A program made the position numbers and the translations under genes. A DNA stretch of 64,000 nucleotides from Ruthenibacterium lactatiformans. GTDB lineage: Bacteria > Bacillota > Clostridia > Oscillospirales > Ruminococcaceae. The DNA is taken from positions 186,001 through 250,000 of the forward strand of contig NZ_JXXK01000001.1 of assembly GCF_000949455.1 (NCBI RefSeq), written 5' to 3'. The notes under the pieces are model-generated. The model saw only the letters and a program-made list of their open reading frames with translations, made no database searches and was not told the DNA's origin. This document shows, piece by piece, positions 8,766-17,845 of this stretch (positions are counted from its first letter, which is position 1; the number at the start of each line of letters is the position of its first letter).

Positions 8766-9260
8766 TCACGCGTGCCGGTGCACGCCGCCGCGTTCCAGGG
8801 CCGTGATGCCCGTGCGGCACATTTCCAGTATTTTGTATGGGGAAAGCACATCCAGAAAGCCGTCGATCTTTTCCGGTTCGCCCGTCAGCTCCATCACCAT
8901 ACTGCCGATGGAAAGGTCGATGATCTTCGCTTTGTAAATGTTGGCGATCTCCCGTATAGCTGAACGATTTTCCTCGCCCGCCTCAACCTTCACCAGAAGC
9001 AGCTCGCGCAGCAGGCTGTGGGCGGTATCCAGCGGAAAAATTTCCCGCGTTTCCTCCAGGCGCGCCGTCTGTTTGATGATCTGTTCCAGCACCTTGGCGT
9101 CGTCGTGCACCACAATAGTGATACGCGAGATCGCGGGGTCATCCGTGGCGGACACCGTCAGACTGTCGATGTTGAAGCCGCGGCGTCCAAACAGGGACGC
9201 CACGCGCGTCAGCACGCCGGAATGGTTATCCACAAGGATGCTCAATACTTCTCTGGGCAT
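8766..9260 (-). CDS. ilvN: Acetolactate synthase small (regulatory) subunit
   Basis: Regulatory subunit of acetohydroxyacid synthase, 164 residues. An N-terminal ACT domain (LSILVDNHSGVLTRVASLFG, GFNIDSLTV) carries the valine site in the family; a C-terminal IlvN domain follows (ELLLVKVEAGEENRS, IVDL-like IIDLSIGSMVMELTG). It lies 13 nt downstream of ilvB and will be co-transcribed and assembled with it. Feedback inhibition by valine is expected from the family, not shown here. Confidence 0.97.
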   Translation of the reverse strand: MPREVLSILVDNHSGVLTRVASLFGRRGFNIDSLTVSATDDPAISRITIVVHDDAKVLEQIIKQTARLEETREIFPLDTAHSLLRELLLVKVEAGEENRSAIREIANIYKAKIIDLSIGSMVMELTGEPEKIDGFLDVLSPYKILEMCRTGITALERGGVHRHA

Positions 9261-9273
9261 ACTGCCGCCTCCT

Positions 9274-10938
9274 TTAATCCATGATCATATCTTCGATACT
9301 GCCGCCCGCCGGGATCATCGGCAGCACCTTTTCATCTTTATCGATCACACATTCAATCCACACCGGCCCTTTCGATTTCAGCGCTTCGGCAAACGCCGCC
9401 GAAAACGCATCCAGCGTCTCGCAATGATAGCCTTTCGCGCCAAACCCTTCTGCCAGCTTTACATAATTTGTTTTGCGGTGCGGGTCCGTACTGGAATACC
9501 GCTTGCCGTAAAACGCCGTCTGCCACTGGCGCACCATACCCAGCACCGTATTGTTGAAAATGACCGTGATGACGGGCAGCTCGTAGCTGACAGCTGTACA
9601 TGCTTCATTGAGGTTCATATGGAAAGAACCGTCGCCCGTAATGTGGATGACCGGACGGCTTTCGCCCACCGCCAGCTTTGCGCCGATGGCCGCGCCGTAG
9701 CCAAAGCCCATGGTCCCCAGGCCGCCGCTCGTCAGAAAACTGCGGGGTTTTACATGGCGGATGTACTGCGTGGCCCACATCTGGTGCTGGCCGACGTCCG
9801 TCACGTAAAGCGCGTCCGGCCCGGCCAGCTCGCACATTTTGCCGATGAGCTGATGAGGGCGGATGCAGTACTTATCATCCTTGGGACGGTAATCCTGCGC
9901 CTGCCATGCCTGGATCTGCGTCATCCACTCCGTGTGCTTCGCATCTTTGACCAACGGCAGAAGAGCCTGCAATATCTGCTTGACGTCGCCGACAAGGCTG
10001 TAATCCACTTCGACGTTTTTGTTGACCTCGCTGGGATCGATATCGATCTGCAGGATCGCCGCGTTCTTCGCAAATTTTTCCGTATTCAGCGCCACACGGT
10101 CGGAAAAGCGGGTACCGATGGCCAGCACAAGATCAGCCTCGTTCACCGCACGGTTGGTGGTGCGGCAGCCGTGCATTCCCAGCAGGCCCAGGTTCAGCGG
10201 GTCTCCGTAGCTCAGTACGCCGGCTGCCATCATCGTATAAGTTGCGGGGATCTCCGCCTTTTTGGCCAGCGCATAAAGCTCCTCGCCCGCCTCTGACGCG
10301 GCCACACCCCCGCCGAAATAGATGACGGGACGGCGCGCGTTTCCGATGACCTGCGCCGCACGGGCCAGTTCCTGTCCGTCAAGCTCCGTCTTGTAAACGG
10401 GGATCTGCGGTTTCACAGGGGTAAATTCCGCCGTTGCACCCGTCACATCCTTCGGGATGTCCACCAGCACCGGGCCCTTGCGCCCCGTCTGCGCAATGCG
10501 GAACGCGTCCCGCAGAATGTCCGCCAGCTCATCCACCTTGCGCACCACGAAATTATGCTTTGTAATGGGCATCGTAATGCCCGCGATATAGACCTCCTGA
10601 AAGCTGTCCCGCCCGATGAGGCTGGTGCCGACGTTGCCTGTGATCGCCACCATGGGGATGCTGTCCATATATGCCGTGGCGATGCCCGTGACAAGGTTTG
10701 TCGCACCCGGGCCGCTCGTTGCCAGAACCACACCTGTTTTTCCTGTGGCGCGGGCGTAGCCGTCGGCCGCGTGTGCGGCCCCCTGTTCGTGAGCCGTCAT
10801 TATGTGGCGTATCTTGCCGCTGTACTTGTAGAGCGCATCATACAAATTCAATACCGCACCGCCGGGATAGCCAAACAGCGTCTCGACGCCCTGTTCCACC
10901 AAAACTTCTGCAAAAATGTCCGCGCCTGTCAATACCAT
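9274..10938 (-). CDS. ilvB: Acetolactate synthase large (catalytic) subunit
   Basis: ThDP- and FAD-dependent enzyme that condenses two pyruvates, or pyruvate with 2-oxobutanoate from IlvA. 554 residues. The ThDP-activating Glu lies in FGYPGGAVLNLYD (about residue 47 in HEQGAAHAADGYARATG). The C-terminal ThDP-binding motif is GDGSFHMNLNEACTA with the NNTVLGMVRQWQ loop. The start is ATG 10938 with GGAGGG 7 nt upstream. First gene of ilvBNC, preceded by a T-box leader, so expression should follow charging of a branched-chain tRNA. ilvD and leu genes are not in the window. Confidence 0.98.
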   Translation of the reverse strand: MVLTGADIFAEVLVEQGVETLFGYPGGAVLNLYDALYKYSGKIRHIMTAHEQGAAHAADGYARATGKTGVVLATSGPGATNLVTGIATAYMDSIPMVAITGNVGTSLIGRDSFQEVYIAGITMPITKHNFVVRKVDELADILRDAFRIAQTGRKGPVLVDIPKDVTGATAEFTPVKPQIPVYKTELDGQELARAAQVIGNARRPVIYFGGGVAASEAGEELYALAKKAEIPATYTMMAAGVLSYGDPLNLGLLGMHGCRTTNRAVNEADLVLAIGTRFSDRVALNTEKFAKNAAILQIDIDPSEVNKNVEVDYSLVGDVKQILQALLPLVKDAKHTEWMTQIQAWQAQDYRPKDDKYCIRPHQLIGKMCELAGPDALYVTDVGQHQMWATQYIRHVKPRSFLTSGGLGTMGFGYGAAIGAKLAVGESRPVIHITGDGSFHMNLNEACTAVSYELPVITVIFNNTVLGMVRQWQTAFYGKRYSSTDPHRKTNYVKLAEGFGAKGYHCETLDAFSAAFAEALKSKGPVWIECVIDKDEKVLPMIPAGGSIEDMIMD

Positions 10939-10986
10939 ACCTGCGCCCTCCTTCTTCCCTCATTCTCCCTGTGAACTGTTTTCGAA

Positions 10987-11288
10987 TAAACAAAAAGGCC
11001 CCTGTCTCGATCTTACATCAGAGACAAAGGCCTATCACAAGCACTCTGCGGTACCACTCCGTTTGCCGCACAAAACGCGGCCGCTCGGCGCGCACTGCTC
11101 CATTGCAGCGCGCAGGCTCTTTAACGGTGCCAAACCGGCGTTCGCTTACACAGGCATAGCGCCCTTGGGCGAAGCTGCTCCGGGAAGACTTTCACGCGCG
11201 CCCCCTGCCGCCTCGCACCAACCGGCGGTTCTCTGTGCGCGGAGCAAACGCGCTATTCGTTCCCTTCACTGCATTTCAGCGGATATTG
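10987..11288 (-). ncRNA. T-box leader of the ilvBNC operon
   Basis: A ~300-nt minus-strand leader. It holds a T-box core, GGAGTGGTACCGCAGAG (about 11059-11043), which pairs with the uncharged tRNA acceptor end. A terminator follows (GGCCT...AGGCC arms with GAGAC/GTCTC, 11033-10996, then TTTTTG). Upstream, an AGAGAACCGCC / GGTTGGTG segment (about 11234-11213) matches the apical part of stem I, and GAAAGTC before CCGGAGC (about 11192-11175) fits the specifier side. In that register the specifier would be GUC (Val), but other registers are possible, so only a branched-chain amino acid is claimed. Transcription starts near 11288 from a consensus promoter. Confidence 0.9.
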
Positions 11289-11294
11289 TATTTT

Positions 11295-11323
11295 ATTATA
11301 TCCACGGCTTTTTGATTTGTCAA
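11295..11323 (-). promoter_or_regulatory. ilvBNC promoter (consensus)
   Basis: Exact sigma-A consensus on the minus strand: TTGACA (11323-11318), 17-nt spacer, TATAAT (11300-11295). A promoter this strong fits control by transcription attenuation in the T-box leader rather than at initiation. Confidence 0.9.
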
Positions 11324-11347
11324 ACGTTTTTTGAAAAAACTTTATTT

Positions 11348-11363
11348 CTTTATTGCAATAAAG
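11348..11363. promoter_or_regulatory. Perfect 16-bp palindrome, possible operator of the GH2 operon
   Basis: CTTTATTGCAATAAAG reads the same on both strands. It lies between the ilv and GH2 promoters, about 30 nt upstream of the GH2 -35 box. Size and symmetry fit a repressor or activator dimer site, but no regulator gene is next to it. Confidence 0.4.
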
Positions 11364-11393
11364 CCCGGTCTCCGCATTTGCCGCCGCTTTCAG

Positions 11394-11422
11394 TTGCCCC
11401 GCAGGCCGCGCCGTGGTAAACT
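11394..11422 (+). promoter_or_regulatory. Probable promoter of the GH2/CocE operon
   Basis: Plus-strand TTGCCC (11394-11399), 17-nt spacer, TAAACT (11417-11422), about 58 nt upstream of the GH2 start. The match is moderate, as expected for a regulated promoter. Confidence 0.5.
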
Positions 11423-11480
11423 GAATACGTACAGAGCCGCAAACGCGCTCTGTCCAACACAAATGAACGGCGGTGCAACA

Positions 11481-13214
11481 ATGAAACGTCTATCCACCTC
11501 TTTCCCCGTCGGAGACACTCCTCTGGACGAATATCCGCGCCCACAGATGGTCCGGGCGCAATGGCAGAATTTAAACGGCCTGTGGCAGTACGCCGTTACG
11601 GAAAGTCCGGAGCAGCCGGCCGTATGGCAAGGCGGCATCCGCGTCCCGTTTGCGCCGGAAAGCGCGCTGTCCGGCGTTGAAAAGCCTGTTCTGCCGGGCC
11701 AGACGCTCTGGTATTTCCGCACGTTTTCCATCAACGGATACGACGCAGCCAAGCGTACGCTGCTGCATTTCGGCGCAGTGGATTATGCCTGCACAGTATT
11801 TGTAAACGGGCGGGAAGCCGGAGGGCATACCGGCGGCTACTGTCCGTTTACGCTGGACATTACTTCTTTTGTGCGCGCGGCGGAAAATGAGCTGACGGTC
11901 GCCGTTACGGATGACACCGACAAAGGCGACGCGCCACGTGGCAAACAGGTTCTGCACCCCAAAGGCATCTGGTATACTGCGGTAACAGGCATCTGGCAGA
12001 CTGTCTGGCTGGAGCAGGTGGACAGTGCTCACTTCACATCCGTTCACTTCATACCGTCGCTGGATTCCGTGGAGGTCTTCGTCCAGACCAGCGAAAGCGG
12101 CAGCGTATGCATGGAAGTGTTGGAGGAGGATTCATGCATCACCGCCCACACGTTTACGGCGGGCGGCAGCCAGACGGTTTCGTTTGAAGCGCCCCGTCTC
12201 TGGACGCCCGAACAGCCGTTTCTCTACCGGGTGCGCCTGAGCCTTCTGCGCGCCGGGCGTGAGACTGACCGGGTAGAAAGCTACTTCGGCCTGCGCACCT
12301 TCGCTGTGCAGCCGGATGAGAACGGCACACCGTATTTTCTGCTCAATGGCAGGCCTTACTTCCAAAAAGGGCTTCTGGATCAGGGATACTGGCCGGACGG
12401 GCTGTACACCGCGCCCAGCGATGAAGCGCTGCGCCGGGACATTGAACAGGCAAAGGCGCTGGGCTTCAATATGCTGCGCAAGCATATCAAGGTGGAACCC
12501 GCCCGGTGGTATTACCATTGTGACACGATGGGCATGCTGGTATGGCAGGATATGCCCAGCGGCGCGGCTTACCCCGGGGATCTGCTTGCCGTGGCCCTGC
12601 CGAATATCGGCGTACAGGTATCCGATAAAAAGCACAAGAGGTTCAAGCGTGAAAATACCGCCGCGCGCCTTCAGTTCACCAAAGAACTGAAAGAGATGGT
12701 GGAAGCGCTGACCGATGCCGTGTGCATTTGTACCTGGGTGCCGTTCAACGAGGGCTGGGGCCAGTTCGACGCCGCAGCCGCCACAGCGCTTCTATGGACT
12801 CTGGACCCCACCCGCCCCGTTGACCACGCCAGCGGTTGGCACGACCAGGGTGCGGGAGATTACAAAAGCATCCACAAATACATCTTCAAGGTGCGTCCGC
12901 CGCACCCGGACGGCCGCGCGTTCGCCCTGACGGAATACGGTGGTTACAGTCAGGTGCTGGACGGTCATGTATGGGATAAAGAGAACAGCTTCGGCTACCG
13001 GATGTATCCCGATAAAGCCGCGCTGACAGCCGCCTACCGCAAGCTGCATGAAGAACAGATCCTGCCGCTGCTGAAAAAGGGGCTGTGCGTTTCCATTTAC
13101 ACGCAGCTCACAGACGTGGAGCTGGAAGTAAACGGCCTTTTCACTTATGACCGCGCTGTCTGCAAGCTGGATGAGGCCGTTGTAAAAGAAATCAACCAAA
13201 AGCTGGTGTTATAA
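11481..13214 (+). CDS. Glycoside hydrolase family 2 protein
   Basis: A 577-residue GH2 enzyme. The N-terminal sugar-binding jelly roll starts near PRPQMVRAQWQNLNGLWQY. An Ig-like domain follows, then a TIM barrel from about residue 285 (FGLRTF, NGRPYFQKGLLDQGYWPDGL). The likely acid/base Glu is in WVPFNEGWGQFD and the nucleophile Glu in LTEYGGYSQ. GH2 covers beta-galactosidases, glucuronidases and mannosidases; the sugar cannot be read here. No signal peptide is seen, so it acts in the cytosol. The start at ATG 11481 is chosen because translation further upstream would run through the promoter; its Shine-Dalgarno sequence is weak (GGCGGTG). It is followed after 1 nt by the CocE/NonD hydrolase gene. 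Confidence 0.93.
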   Translation: MKRLSTSFPVGDTPLDEYPRPQMVRAQWQNLNGLWQYAVTESPEQPAVWQGGIRVPFAPESALSGVEKPVLPGQTLWYFRTFSINGYDAAKRTLLHFGAVDYACTVFVNGREAGGHTGGYCPFTLDITSFVRAAENELTVAVTDDTDKGDAPRGKQVLHPKGIWYTAVTGIWQTVWLEQVDSAHFTSVHFIPSLDSVEVFVQTSESGSVCMEVLEEDSCITAHTFTAGGSQTVSFEAPRLWTPEQPFLYRVRLSLLRAGRETDRVESYFGLRTFAVQPDENGTPYFLLNGRPYFQKGLLDQGYWPDGLYTAPSDEALRRDIEQAKALGFNMLRKHIKVEPARWYYHCDTMGMLVWQDMPSGAAYPGDLLAVALPNIGVQVSDKKHKRFKRENTAARLQFTKELKEMVEALTDAVCICTWVPFNEGWGQFDAAAATALLWTLDPTRPVDHASGWHDQGAGDYKSIHKYIFKVRPPHPDGRAFALTEYGGYSQVLDGHVWDKENSFGYRMYPDKAALTAAYRKLHEEQILPLLKKGLCVSIYTQLTDVELEVNGLFTYDRAVCKLDEAVVKEINQKLVL

Positions 13215-13215
13215 A

Positions 13216-15276
13216 ATGAAAGAACCGTTTACACTTTACTCCTCCGGCATTGCTTTGGCCCGCTTTGCCGCGGAACGCGCAGACATTACACATTCCAGTC
13301 GGGATATATTTGGGCTCGATTTTTCCGAGCCGCAGCCCATGACAGCACAAAATGACACAGACTATGCCGCCGTTAAGCTGCAGCCGTACCGGCTGCTGAC
13401 GCTGCGGACCGAGTTTGAAGCGGCAGCAGCCAGTGCTCCTGCGGAATTTTCCGTCGATGGCCTGCGCTATACCCGCGCAGAGCGGAACGGGCTGCTCTAT
13501 TACATCCAGCGCGGCGTCAAATTTCCCTGTGACGCGCTGTTCCGGGACGGGCGGCTCATCGCATGGCTCTGCCCCTGCCGGGAACAGGCCAATCTTTTGG
13601 TGCGCGACGGCTTCGAGGAATATACGCCGCTGACGTTGTGGAAGGATTATGCCGCCCGTCCGCTTTACGGTGTTTCCATGCTGGGTACGTTCCACATGCC
13701 TATGCGCGACGGCGTGGAGCTCGCCGCGGACGTTTATCTGCCCGAGGGAGCGCCGCTGCCCGTTCCCGCATTGCTTGTCCGGACACCCTACGACAAAGAT
13801 GACGGCGCACAGACCTATTTCCGTTATGTGCGCCGCGGCTATGCCGTGGTGGTGCAGGATGTACGCGGACGCAATGAGAGCGGCGGCGAATGGCTGCCCC
13901 ATTATTACGAGGTGGAGGACGGAGACGATACGCTCACCTGGGTTGGAACGCAGGAATGGTGCGACGGAAGCGTCGGCATGCTGGGTGGTTCATACCTCGG
14001 ATATACACAGTGGTGCGCGGCGGCTCTGGGCAACCCGCATCTGAAGGCGATGATCAGTGTCGTAACGGCAGGTACTGCTTTTGCAGATGGTCCGCTGCAC
14101 GGCGGCTGCTTTTCCAGCGGCGGCTTTGCCTGGAATTTCGCCATGACAAAGCGCCGCTTCGCGCCAGAGCGCATGGACCGGGCTGATTGGGATGAAATTC
14201 TGGATATCCGCCCGCTGGAGGACATTGGCCAAAAGGCTCTGGGCGAAGATGTTCCCTTTATCCGTAAAATGCTGGCCCACCCCTGTGAAGACAGTTTCTG
14301 GCTGCGCGGCAACTGGGCAAAACGCAGCACGGGGAAAACGGTTCCCGTGCTCATTCAAAGCGGATGGTTCGACGACAACGGTATGGGCACCACAGAGGCG
14401 CTGGACCTCACCGCCGGCTACCCGCCGGGCACGCGCAAGGTGGTGCTCGGGCCCTGGCAGCACAGCGGCAACAGCAGGTACGACCTGCACGCCCTATCCT
14501 TTCCCGCCGGAGCACTGCGGTTTGATCTGGATCTGCTGTATCAGAAATGGTTCGACCACTTCCTGCGGGGCGAAGAAAACGGCGTGGAACAGAGCGCTCC
14601 CGTGGAATACTATACGATGGGGGAAAACCGCTGGAAAACAGCGAGCCGCTGGCCCGTGGAAAACGCGGATGACACACCGTTTTATTTTGGTGAAAACGGA
14701 ACGCTGTTCCCCATCTGCGGCCGAGAGGGCCGGACAGGATATACCTATGACCCGCAGGACCCCGGCACCCACATCATCGACATGAGCGAGAACGAAATCG
14801 CGGTGCCGGAGGATTACACCCAAGAGGAGCAGCGTCCGGATTATATATGTTATACCACACCCACGCTGCCCGCGCCGCTTACGGTAACAGGCGACGCGCG
14901 CGTGACGCTTTATGTCTCCAGCGATGCGCCGGATACGGATTTTATGGTACGCCTGTGTGATGTGGACGAAGCAGGCCGCAGCGTTAAGCTGGCGGACGGC
15001 ATTCTCGCCGCGCGTTTCCGAAACGGGTTTTCCGCGCCAGAATATCTGGAGCCTGGTAAGGTAGAAAAACTGGTCATCCGCACCTCTAAAATATCCCATT
15101 GTTTTCTGCCCGGACACCGTCTGCGGGTGAGCGTCACTTCGGGCGCCAAGCATTTTGTGTTTCCCAACAGCAATACAAAAGATGCATACAACAGCACCGA
15201 AAGCCGTGTCGCGCACAACACCGTCTGGCACGGCGGCGCAGCACCGTCTCATATCCTGCTGCACGTTGAACGGTGA
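13216..15276 (+). CDS. CocE/NonD-family (S15-like) alpha/beta hydrolase
   Basis: A 686-residue hydrolase of the CocE/NonD group, related to X-Pro dipeptidyl peptidases and cocaine esterase. The alpha/beta-hydrolase core starts near residue 155 (MPMRDGVELAADVYLP, LVRTPYDKDDG). The nucleophile Ser is in GMLGGSYLGYTQW (about residue 259), and the later GPWQHSG contributes the catalytic His region. The C-terminal ~200 residues form the jelly-roll cap (DTDFMVRLCDVDEAGR ... HRLRVSVTSG). An extra ~150-residue N-terminal segment precedes the core. No signal peptide. It starts 1 nt after the GH2 stop, so the two are translated together. An esterase or acylase trimming the same substrate as the glycosidase is inference. 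Confidence 0.92.
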   Translation: MKEPFTLYSSGIALARFAAERADITHSSRDIFGLDFSEPQPMTAQNDTDYAAVKLQPYRLLTLRTEFEAAAASAPAEFSVDGLRYTRAERNGLLYYIQRGVKFPCDALFRDGRLIAWLCPCREQANLLVRDGFEEYTPLTLWKDYAARPLYGVSMLGTFHMPMRDGVELAADVYLPEGAPLPVPALLVRTPYDKDDGAQTYFRYVRRGYAVVVQDVRGRNESGGEWLPHYYEVEDGDDTLTWVGTQEWCDGSVGMLGGSYLGYTQWCAAALGNPHLKAMISVVTAGTAFADGPLHGGCFSSGGFAWNFAMTKRRFAPERMDRADWDEILDIRPLEDIGQKALGEDVPFIRKMLAHPCEDSFWLRGNWAKRSTGKTVPVLIQSGWFDDNGMGTTEALDLTAGYPPGTRKVVLGPWQHSGNSRYDLHALSFPAGALRFDLDLLYQKWFDHFLRGEENGVEQSAPVEYYTMGENRWKTASRWPVENADDTPFYFGENGTLFPICGREGRTGYTYDPQDPGTHIIDMSENEIAVPEDYTQEEQRPDYICYTTPTLPAPLTVTGDARVTLYVSSDAPDTDFMVRLCDVDEAGRSVKLADGILAARFRNGFSAPEYLEPGKVEKLVIRTSKISHCFLPGHRLRVSVTSGAKHFVFPNSNTKDAYNSTESRVAHNTVWHGGAAPSHILLHVER

Positions 15277-15309
15277 AGCGGCGCCCTGCACACTGCGGGA
15301 CGGATGCGC

Positions 15310-15336
15310 AAAACCGCATGCACCGGTGCGGTTTTT
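15310..15336 (+). terminator. Terminator between CocE gene and helicase gene
   Basis: AAAACCGCA (15310-15318) and TGCGGTTTTT (15327-15336) form a 9-bp stem ending in a T-run, 23 nt before the next start codon. It separates the carbohydrate operon from the helicase gene. Confidence 0.75.
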
Positions 15337-15358
15337 AAAGGGAAGGAGGGTCTCCGCC

Positions 15359-17755
15359 ATGGAAACCGAGCCGCTTCAGATTCGTCTCGCTGTGCGTGAG
15401 CTTGTAGAATTCGTGCTGCGCCGCGGCAGCATCGACAGCCGCTTTTCCGGCTTTGACCGCGCCAACGAGGGAAGCCGTATCCACCGCAAGCTGCAAAAAG
15501 CGGCGGGAGATTCCTATAAAGCCGAGGTACCCTTCAAGGCAGAGCGCACGGTAGGCGACGTATGCTATACGCTGGAGGGACGTGCCGACGGAGTTATCAC
15601 AGAGCCGGACGGACATTTTACCATCGACGAAATCAAAACCACAGGCGCACCGGCCGAGCTGCTGACGGCGGATTTTAACCCCTTACACTGGGCGCAGGCT
15701 AAATGCTACGGCGCGTTCCTGTGCCAGAGGGAAAGCCTGCCTGGCGTGGACATCCAAATCACATATTATCAGGTCGACACGGATGAGATCATCCGCCACC
15801 GCCGCACATTTTCCGCCGAAGCGCTTGAAGATTTTCTCACGGATACACTGCGTTTGTATACGCCTTGGGCGCACATGGAGGCAGCGTGGAGAGCCACACG
15901 CAACGCCTCGCTGAAAGCACTGCGCTTCCCCTTTCCCGCCTACCGCCCCGGACAGTACGAGATGGCCGGCGCGGTGTACCGTACCATCGCGGGCGGCGGC
16001 AGGTTGTTTTGCGCCGCGCCCACTGGCATCGGAAAAACGGTTTCCACTCTTTTTCCCGCTCTAAAGGCATTGGGTGAGGAAAAGGGCGAGCGCATTTTTT
16101 ACTTGACGGCAAAAACCATTACAAGGCAGGCCGCCGAGGATGCGCTGGCGCGTCTGCGTGTTCACAGCACATCCTGCGGCACACCGCTGCGTCTTAAAAC
16201 CATCACGCTGACAGCCAAAGACAAGATCTGCCCGCTGGAGGAACGCGTCTGCACCCCGGAGGCCTGTCCCCGGGCGGACGGCTATTACGACCGCATCAAT
16301 GCGGCGCTGTACAGTTTTTTGTCCCAAACCGACGAATTCACCCGCGCGGATATCGAGGCATTTGCCCTGCAAAAGCAGCTGTGTCCCTTCGAGCTGGCGC
16401 TCGACCTGACCAACTGGTGCGACTGCATCGTCTGTGACTACAACTACCTGTTCGACCCTGTGGTAAGCCTCAAGCGCTTTTTCACCGAGGGCGGAGACTT
16501 CATTTTTCTCATCGACGAAGCGCACAATCTGGTGGATCGCGCGAGGGATATGTATTCCGCACAGCTGCTCAAATCCGCGGTTTATGGCGTAAAAAAAGCG
16601 CTGGGCAAAGGGCACCGCAAGCTGACGGCCGCTCTGAACAAAGTCAACAGCGAAATGATCGAGCTGCGCCGCCGCTGTGAGGAAGCGGATGAACATCGGC
16701 TGGTCATTCCGGAAGGTTTGCCGGAGTTGAACAAGCTGCTCTCCCGTCTGTCCGCCGCCTGTGAGGATTGGCTGGAAGAACACCGTGACGGCGAATTGCA
16801 CGCCGAAGTGCTCGCGCTCTATTTTGAAGTGCATTTTTATCTGCGCATCGCAGAGCTTTACGACACGAACTACACCACGCTTCTCGCTGCCTTCGGTTCG
16901 GAGGTCTGTGTCCGTTTGCTTTGTCTGGACGCCGCGCCGTTTCTGGATGCATCCATGGCGCTTGGCCGCGCCAGCATTCTGTTCAGCGCCACGTTATCAC
17001 CGGCGGAATACTTTATTCAAACGCTGGGCGGCGGCCCGGCCGCCAAAGCGATACGCCTGCAAAGCCCATTTTCTCAGGAAAGGCTGTGCCTCGCCGCTGC
17101 CGGGATCAGCACAAAATATACAGACCGTGAGCGCACACGGGAATCCGTGTGCCGTCTCATCGGCGCGGCCGTGAGCGCCCATGCGGGAAACTATATCGTG
17201 TTTCTGCCTTCCTATAAATACATGCAGGATGTGAGCGACGAATTTGCGATGATGTATCCTGATGTCCCATTGACCGTGCAGGAAAACGGCATGGACGAAG
17301 ATGCACGCGAGGCATTTCTCGCACAGTTTTCAGCCGACAGGCCCGGAACGCTTGTGGGCTTCTGCGTGCTTGGCGGCATTTTTGCCGAGGGCATTGATCT
17401 TGCAGGCGACCGTCTTATTGGCAGCATCATCGTCGGCGTGGGCTTGCCGCAGATTGGCGTAGAACAAAATGCCCTGCGGGATTACTACGAAGACACAATG
17501 GGTATGGGTTTTGAATACGCCTATCAATATCCCGGCATGAACAAGGTCCTTCAGGCTGCCGGCCGTGTTATCCGTACGGAAACAGACCGCGGGCTCGTGC
17601 TGCTCATCGACAGCCGGTACCGAATCGGCAGCTACCGCCGGTTGTTCCCCCCGCACTGGTCTCATCTGCGGCGGATAGAGAGCGCGGAACAGCTCTCTGC
17701 ACTGCTGGCCGACTTCTGGGCCGAGCCGCCTTCCAGGCATGCTTTTCCCAAATAG
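15359..17755 (+). CDS. PD-(D/E)XK nuclease fused to XPD/DinG-like helicase
   Basis: A 798-residue protein. Residues about 1-180 match a PD-(D/E)XK nuclease: GRADGVI followed by DEIKTTG (catalytic Asp, Glu and Lys) and a conserved Gln/Tyr helix (HWAQAKCYGAFL), close to the Cas4/AddB/RecB nuclease type. A superfamily 2 helicase follows, with Walker A APTGIGKT (about residue 220) and DEAH in LIDEAHNL (about 385). ILFSATLSP and QAAGRVIRTETD are the later motifs. Cys residues between motifs Ia and II (CPLEERVC, CPRADGYY, CPFELALD) suggest an XPD/DinG-type 4Fe-4S cluster. It probably unwinds and cleaves forked or tailed DNA in repair. The start is ATG 15359 with GGAAGGAGGG upstream. It stands alone, convergent with the U32 gene. 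Confidence 0.92.
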   Translation: METEPLQIRLAVRELVEFVLRRGSIDSRFSGFDRANEGSRIHRKLQKAAGDSYKAEVPFKAERTVGDVCYTLEGRADGVITEPDGHFTIDEIKTTGAPAELLTADFNPLHWAQAKCYGAFLCQRESLPGVDIQITYYQVDTDEIIRHRRTFSAEALEDFLTDTLRLYTPWAHMEAAWRATRNASLKALRFPFPAYRPGQYEMAGAVYRTIAGGGRLFCAAPTGIGKTVSTLFPALKALGEEKGERIFYLTAKTITRQAAEDALARLRVHSTSCGTPLRLKTITLTAKDKICPLEERVCTPEACPRADGYYDRINAALYSFLSQTDEFTRADIEAFALQKQLCPFELALDLTNWCDCIVCDYNYLFDPVVSLKRFFTEGGDFIFLIDEAHNLVDRARDMYSAQLLKSAVYGVKKALGKGHRKLTAALNKVNSEMIELRRRCEEADEHRLVIPEGLPELNKLLSRLSAACEDWLEEHRDGELHAEVLALYFEVHFYLRIAELYDTNYTTLLAAFGSEVCVRLLCLDAAPFLDASMALGRASILFSATLSPAEYFIQTLGGGPAAKAIRLQSPFSQERLCLAAAGISTKYTDRERTRESVCRLIGAAVSAHAGNYIVFLPSYKYMQDVSDEFAMMYPDVPLTVQENGMDEDAREAFLAQFSADRPGTLVGFCVLGGIFAEGIDLAGDRLIGSIIVGVGLPQIGVEQNALRDYYEDTMGMGFEYAYQYPGMNKVLQAAGRVIRTETDRGLVLLIDSRYRIGSYRRLFPPHWSHLRRIESAEQLSALLADFWAEPPSRHAFPK

Positions 17756-17766
17756 CATACAAACGC

Positions 17767-17805
17767 AAAACGCGCCCGGCGTCAACCCGCCCGGGCGCGT
17801 TTTTA
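17767..17805. terminator. Bidirectional terminator
   Basis: CGCGCCCGG (17771-17779) pairs with CCGGGCGCG (17791-17799), with AAAA before and TTTTT after. It serves the helicase gene (plus) and the U32 gene (minus). Confidence 0.88.
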
Positions 17806-17845
17806 ATCGTGGAATCAACCAAGCCTTCTGCACCTATCCGGCGCG

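Noticed and set aside
8938..10296. A 452-codon plus-strand frame opposite ilvN and ilvB
   Set aside because: Antisense shadow of two well-conserved genes; no domain recognised.
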